Assembly: GCF_000001735.4 (NCBI RefSeq)
Contig: NC_003075.7
Span: 6,077,001 to 6,141,000 of the forward strand
Length of the DNA: 64,000 bases
Reading direction: 5' to 3'
Source: Arabidopsis thaliana
Taxonomy: Eukaryota > Streptophyta > Magnoliopsida > Brassicales > Brassicaceae
In this document: positions 59,333 to 64,000 of the stretch, piece after piece
Numbering within the stretch: the stretch's first letter is position 1
Layout of the letters: each line of letters begins with the position of its first letter
Made by a program: the position numbers and the translations under genes
The notes under the pieces: generated by a model
Told to the model about the DNA's origin: nothing
Databases searched by the model: none
What the model saw: the letters and a program-made list of their open reading frames with translations, nothing else

Positions 59333-62300
59333 ATGGTAGGAGCTTCAAGAACAATCCTATCCCTATCTCTATCATCTTCCCTCTTCACCTTCTCCAAAAT
59401 CCCTCACGTTTTTCCATTTCTCCGCCTCCACAAACCCAGATTCCACCACGCGTTTCGTCCTCTTTACTCCGCCGCCGCAACAACTTCTTCTCCGACGACG
59501 GAGACTAATGTTACAGATCCGGATCAATTGAAACATACGATCTTACTAGAGAGGCTTAGGCTTCGACATTTGAAAGAATCAGCGAAACCACCACAACAGA
59601 GACCAAGTAGTGTTGTTGGTGTAGAGGAAGAGAGTAGTATTAGGAAGAAGAGTAAGAAGTTAGTTGAGAATTTTCAGGAATTGGGTTTAAGTGAAGAAGT
59701 TATGGGAGCTTTACAAGAGTTGAATATTGAGGTTCCTACTGAGATTCAGTGTATCGGAATACCTGCGGTTATGGAACGTAAGAGCGTTGTATTGGGTTCG
59801 CATACCGGTTCTGGCAAGACTCTTGCTTACTTGTTGCCTATTGTTCAGGTGCTTAGTGAGGTTTTATAGTTGAATGTTGCAGTTTACATTAGTCTTTGGC
59901 TCTTGAATTGCTTGTTTGCTAGTGATACATTTTGATTCTATAAGAAAGTGAAACAATTTAGTACTAATTCTATTGATTATATGCATCCATGTTGATATCA
60001 AGAGCACTTGATTTGGTTTGTTTTATAATGTGTATAGCTCACTTGGTTTGTTTTGTTCATTCTTTCGAGTAATGTATGACATGGCGGTTTAAGTTGTGTT
60101 GATTTGATTTTTGCAGCTGATGAGAGAAGATGAAGCAAACCTTGGTAAAAAAACAAAGCCTAGACGTCCCAGGACTGTTGTTCTTTGTCCTACAAGAGAA
60201 CTATCTGAGCAGGTTTGTCTTCACCAAGATTAGTTTCGTTGTTTAGTTCGACTATAGTAACAATATGACTCTGCTGTTTCGGGGAAAAGGAAAAGTTGGA
60301 ATCTTTACTTTAGCATAAAGTTTTGGTTACTTTCTTATAGGATGATGATAAAATTGGAGAATGTTTTAATATGTGATTATAGAATTTTTTACCAGTTTGT
60401 TATATCATAAATGTTTGTAGACAGAGAAATGGCGAAAGAAAAACTAATTAAGGAATCTGCATTAGGTTTACCGTGTGGCGAAGTCCATAAGTCATCACGC
60501 GAGGTTTAGATCTATATTGGTTAGTGGTGGTTCTCGGATAAGACCCCAGGAGGATTCTTTGAACAATGCAATAGATATGGTTGTTGGAACCCCTGGTAGG
60601 ATTCTTCAGCATATCGAAGAAGGAAACATGGTGTATGGAGATATCGCATATTTGGTACGCACTACTTTGGGATCTTGACTTTATGTTCCATGATTCTTAT
60701 GGTTTTAGGATCAACATTAAATTAAGGGCAATGCGAATCTCTTTACTCAGGTATTGGATGAGGCAGATACTATGTTTGATCGTGGCTTTGGTCCCGAAAT
60801 TCGTAAATTCCTTGCCCCACTGAATCAACGTGCGTTGAAAACAAATGACCAAGGATTTCAAACCGTCTTAGTGACTGCTACTATGACAATGGTATGCACA
60901 TGTTCATTGGGCTCAATATTACACACTTGCACCATTCTTTGCTATTATCATGATTTATAAATTTGTTGCTCCATGCATCTTGAACTTCAGATATTAAGGT
61001 AGTGAATGAAATTGTGAGTTTTCAGGCTGTTCAGAAGTTAGTCGATGAGGAGTTTCAAGGGATAGAGCATTTGCGTACATCAACACTGCATAAAAAGATA
61101 GCAAACGCTCGCCATGACTTCATCAAGCTTTCAGGTGGTGAAGATAAGCTAGAAGCACTTCTACAGGTAAACTACATCATTCAGTCTCTGATTTTTGAAG
61201 GCAATCAGAAATGTTAGGGTTCCTGTTTGGGTGCAAACATGTCCGAGTTACATGCACATTCTTTCTGGTATGCTCCTGCTGTACTTATACATTATTTTTG
61301 CTTGGATGAGAATGCAGGTTCTTGAACCTAGCCTAGCCAAAGGGAGCAAGGTGATGGTCTTCTGTAACACTTTGAACTCCAGTCGCGCTGTTGATCACTA
61401 TCTTTCTGAAAACCAGATCTCCACTGTAAATTATCACGGTGAAGTTCCAGCAGAACAAAGGTGGGATTAAAACAGCTTAGCCTTAAACGTGATCCATTTC
61501 TTGAGGAATGCAGTGCTTAGTATTAACGTGTAAAATTGGTTTGCACTCATCTATCCAGGGTTGAGAATTTGAAAAAGTTCAAGGACGAAGAAGGAGACTG
61601 TCCCACGCTAGTGTGCACGGATTTGGCTGCAAGGGGTCTGGACCTCGACGTTGATCATGTAGTCATGTTTGATTTCCCAAAGAACTCGGTAAGTATCTTG
61701 GTCAAATGTTCCTGCCTATAATCTTTATTCTTTCTTCTCTTAACTCGTTGATCCACTCTTCTTGACACCTTAATTTTATTTAAACTTGAATTCCTTAGAT
61801 TGACTACCTTCATCGCACTGGAAGAACAGCTCGGATGGGTGCTAAAGGTTTGTTTCATACCTCTAGATTATCACTTGTTAAGTTCTCGTATTTCAGATGG
61901 TTTCGGCTAGGGTGGCGTACCAAGTTTTCAGATTTTTTTGTTTATGGACTATAGAAACAGAATGACATTAATATTGTCCGCTTTTGGTTATACTCATTGC
62001 TTCGGTTATGGTTTGAGGCGCTGAAAGTGCTGACATTGCCTCTTTACAGGAAAAGTGACAAGTCTAGTGAGCAGGAAGGACCAAATGTTAGCAGCACGAA
62101 TCGAAGAAGCAATGAGAAACAACGAGAGCTTAGAATCACTCACGACTGATAATGTGAGGAGAGACGCCGCAAGAACCCATATCACTCAAGAGAAAGGAAG
62201 AAGCGTTAAGCAGATCAGAGAAGTGAGCAAGCAACGAAACTCCAGAGACAAACCATCATCATCATCTCCTCCTGCAAGATCGACAGGTGGGAAGACACCC

Positions 62301-62510
62301 GTGAGAAAGTCAAGTTCAAGTTCGTTTTCGAAACCAAGAAAAGCATCATCTCCTCCAGAGAAATCTTCAAAGCCAAAAAGAAAAATATTAAAAACGGTTG
62401 GATCCAGATCGATTGCTGCGAGGGGGAAGACGGGTTCAGATAGAAGACCAGGAAAGAAACTAAGTGTTGTTGGTTTCCGGGGCAAGTCTTCTTCGGCAAG
62501 AGCCTCTTGA
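59333..62510 (+). CDS. RH39: Chloroplast DEAD-box RNA helicase RH39
   Basis: Nine exons: 59333-59848, 60117-60212, 60466-60654, 60751-60891, 61026-61166, 61318-61460, 61559-61688, 61799-61847, 62050-62510, giving 621 aa. RH39 is known to act in plastid 23S rRNA maturation, making the hidden break. A Ser/Arg-rich transit peptide covers about residues 1-60. Helicase motifs: [10 protein letters not shown] (155-163), Ia PTRELSEQ (197-204), TPGR (246-249), DEAD (VLDEAD, 268-273), III as TAT rather than SAT (309-311), and [10 protein letters not shown] (457-464). The tail from about residue 500 is Lys/Arg/Ser-rich and probably contacts RNA. The first in-frame ATG is at 59333. It matches At4g09730. 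Confidence 0.95.
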
Positions 62511-62769
62511 TTTACATTTTGGCAAGTTAACGTCAGTGGTGAAAGTGAATTATGTTCGGGTTATGATTACAGAAGCGTTAGTAATGATAGAAGAAGTTCA
62601 CTTTTGAAACTCATAAACTATCAGAAAAGTCTGTATATGACATCTATGGTTATGGAGTGGAGAAATAATTTGTTTATCTGTTTAAATTAATGCTGTGAAG
62701 TGTTCAATGGTAAGACATGATTAGGGGAGAGTTTGTTAAGTGTCCTCGAGTTATAGGGGACAGTCCCTG
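62511..62769. other. RH39 3' UTR and flank
   Basis: Non-coding; probable 3' UTR of RH39. Nothing else recognised. Confidence 0.4.
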
Positions 62770-63190
62770 GACCCTAGTGGATGTGAGGCATAACCATACG
62801 ATCAGAGGGGTGGTTGACGGCTACGGCACTCTTAGAGTTTCTGGAGGTTGAGGATTGTCTATGCCGCTCTATTTGATGTACAATATAATTAATGGAGAAC
62901 CGTCTACTTTGATTGGGTAAGTAGTTTCTACCAGCTTCTAATTGCATTGCTGCAGTTTGGATCATATTAGAGAAATATTTCTACCAGTTTCTGGAGGTTG
63001 AGCATTCCAAACTCATCTAGTAGATTAGAGAAAGTGGCTATTAATGCACCATCAAGACTAACTCTACATAGTCAGTTTCAAACGCCTCACAATCAATCCT
63101 TCTTGTAATGATAATCTTCATAGCCCAAATTATTTCATCTTCGAGTGAAAGGGGGTGGGAGACCTCCAAAGACACTTTGAACCAAGAAGT
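62770..63190 (-). pseudogene. Decayed RNase H-like remnant of a LINE
   Basis: On the minus strand, about 63175-63050 reads SLEDEIIWAMKIII, then CEAFETDYVELVLMV, close to the LINE/plant RNase H pattern in which an Ala-Leu/Met helix is followed by FETDC-x-ELV. Further on, to about 62790, are broken pieces (FSINYIVHQIERHRQSSTS...). Stops are frequent and a phrase TTTCTGGAGGTTGAG occurs at 62836 and 62990. I take it as a very old LINE 3' end. The call is tentative. Confidence 0.4.
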
Positions 63191-63945
63191 ACCGTTTGTT
63201 CATTTCCGTGAAAACACCACCTTCCATAGAAATCTTAGAGAATGAGTTGGACTTACCAAAGTTTCCCTAATAACACCGGATTCAGTGGATCTCTTCGCTT
63301 ATGAATTGCTCACTTGTTGTGTTGTAATTTTGATATCATATTGTGGTTTTCATCCAAAATTAAACTCTATTCTGCCTCATTTTTTTTATTATCATCATTT
63401 TAGTAATTTTCACCTCAAAACAAAAACAAAAAATAAAAATAGATAATCATATATATGAAAGTTGGCCAACTCTCTTCATAAGATTGACACATCATCACTT
63501 TAGCATTTGCTATGTCTCTATTAAATAATTAATGTAAGCTCTTCAACTTTTAATTTATAGGTTAATGATTTTTTTTGTAATCCAAACTCAAAATATGAGT
63601 GTATAATAGTCGTGGATTACTTAATGATTTGAGTAAATTATTCTCTTAAATAGATATTTATATAATAAATCTCTGAGGGTGAAAAATACGTAAAGAGTTC
63701 CATCATCAAATTTTTAGGTTTCTAGAATCCAACACTACCCTCTCTTAAATTGGTTTAAGACAAACATTATTTATGAATTATATGTATGATGCATTGTTGA
63801 GAATGTTATTAGGAAAAAATATTTTTAATACTAAAAGTAATTGTTTATTGCATGAGTGAACGATTAGATAAATAAAATTTATATTTAAATTAAACAATAC
63901 AAAAAAATCCAAAAAAAACGCGGCGTAGCGCGGGTGATCATCTAG
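63191..63945 (+). mobile_element. Helitron 3' end region
   Basis: At 63919-63945 the GC-rich hairpin CGCGGCGTAGCGCGG is followed by CTAG (63942-63945) and T, typical of a Helitron 3' end. The AT-rich DNA before it, from perhaps 63.4 kb, is probably part of the element, but no 5' end was found. After 63946 only about 50 bases of AT-rich DNA remain. Confidence 0.6.
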
Positions 63946-64000
63946 TTATTTATAAAAACTAAAAACTAAAAAAATGTCGTTCAAGGTTTTGCAAAAAATA

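Noticed and set aside
1..64000. CRISPR arrays, bacterial operons, tRNA or rRNA genes
   Set aside because: No spaced identical repeats, no tRNA-like box A/B cloverleaf and no rRNA sequence noticed; gene structure is plant nuclear.

Overview
The window is nuclear DNA from a flowering plant. AT-rich intergenic DNA, GT-AG introns of about 70-700 bp, plastid-targeted housekeeping genes and a mix of Mutator, hAT, Helitron and LINE debris all point that way. From memory of the proteins, gene content, order and orientation match Arabidopsis thaliana chromosome 4 from about At4g09620 to At4g09730. Spliced models give lengths I associate with the A. thaliana proteins: ATPD 234 aa, the Gfo/Idh oxidoreductase 362 aa, CTC1 1272 aa, RABG3A 206 aa, RH39 621 aa. 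I ran no search, so this identification rests on recognition.

Layout. 0-2 kb: a short mTERF-like gene (-), with a tandem duplication in its 5' intron. 2.8-5.3 kb: a Mutator transposase pseudogene (-). 6.9-10.8 kb: a DUF616 membrane protein (+), convergent with a NIPA-type magnesium transporter (-, 11.4-13.6 kb). 14-23.5 kb: gene-poor DNA with a decayed coding remnant and a segmental duplication holding two broken defensin-like loci. 23.8-24.5 kb: ATPD (+), chloroplast ATP synthase delta. 26.7-29.9 kb: a decayed hAT transposon. 30.4-32.0 kb: a Gfo/Idh/MocA oxidoreductase (-), with a 5' fragment of a paralogue and a deleted Mutator element (perfect 9-bp target duplication) upstream. 34-39.8 kb: AT-rich repeats and a Helitron end. 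39.8-46.0 kb: CTC1 (+), 16 exons. 47.9-48.7 kb: a short DC1/C1-domain gene. 49.25-55.65 kb: a full-length LINE with a 14-bp target duplication. 56.1-58.0 kb: RABG3A (+). 59.3-62.5 kb: RH39 (+). 62.5-64 kb: LINE and Helitron remnants.

The genes do not form an operon or pathway. Two (ATPD, RH39) serve the chloroplast, and possibly the mTERF gene too. CTC1 protects telomeres, RABG3A acts at the vacuole and the NIPA protein moves magnesium. I found no convincing new biological system. The most informative observations are well-delimited transposon insertions, the paired decay of the defensin-like copies, an in-frame retainable CTC1 intron, a duplicated splice acceptor in the oxidoreductase gene, and a perfect 61-bp palindrome.
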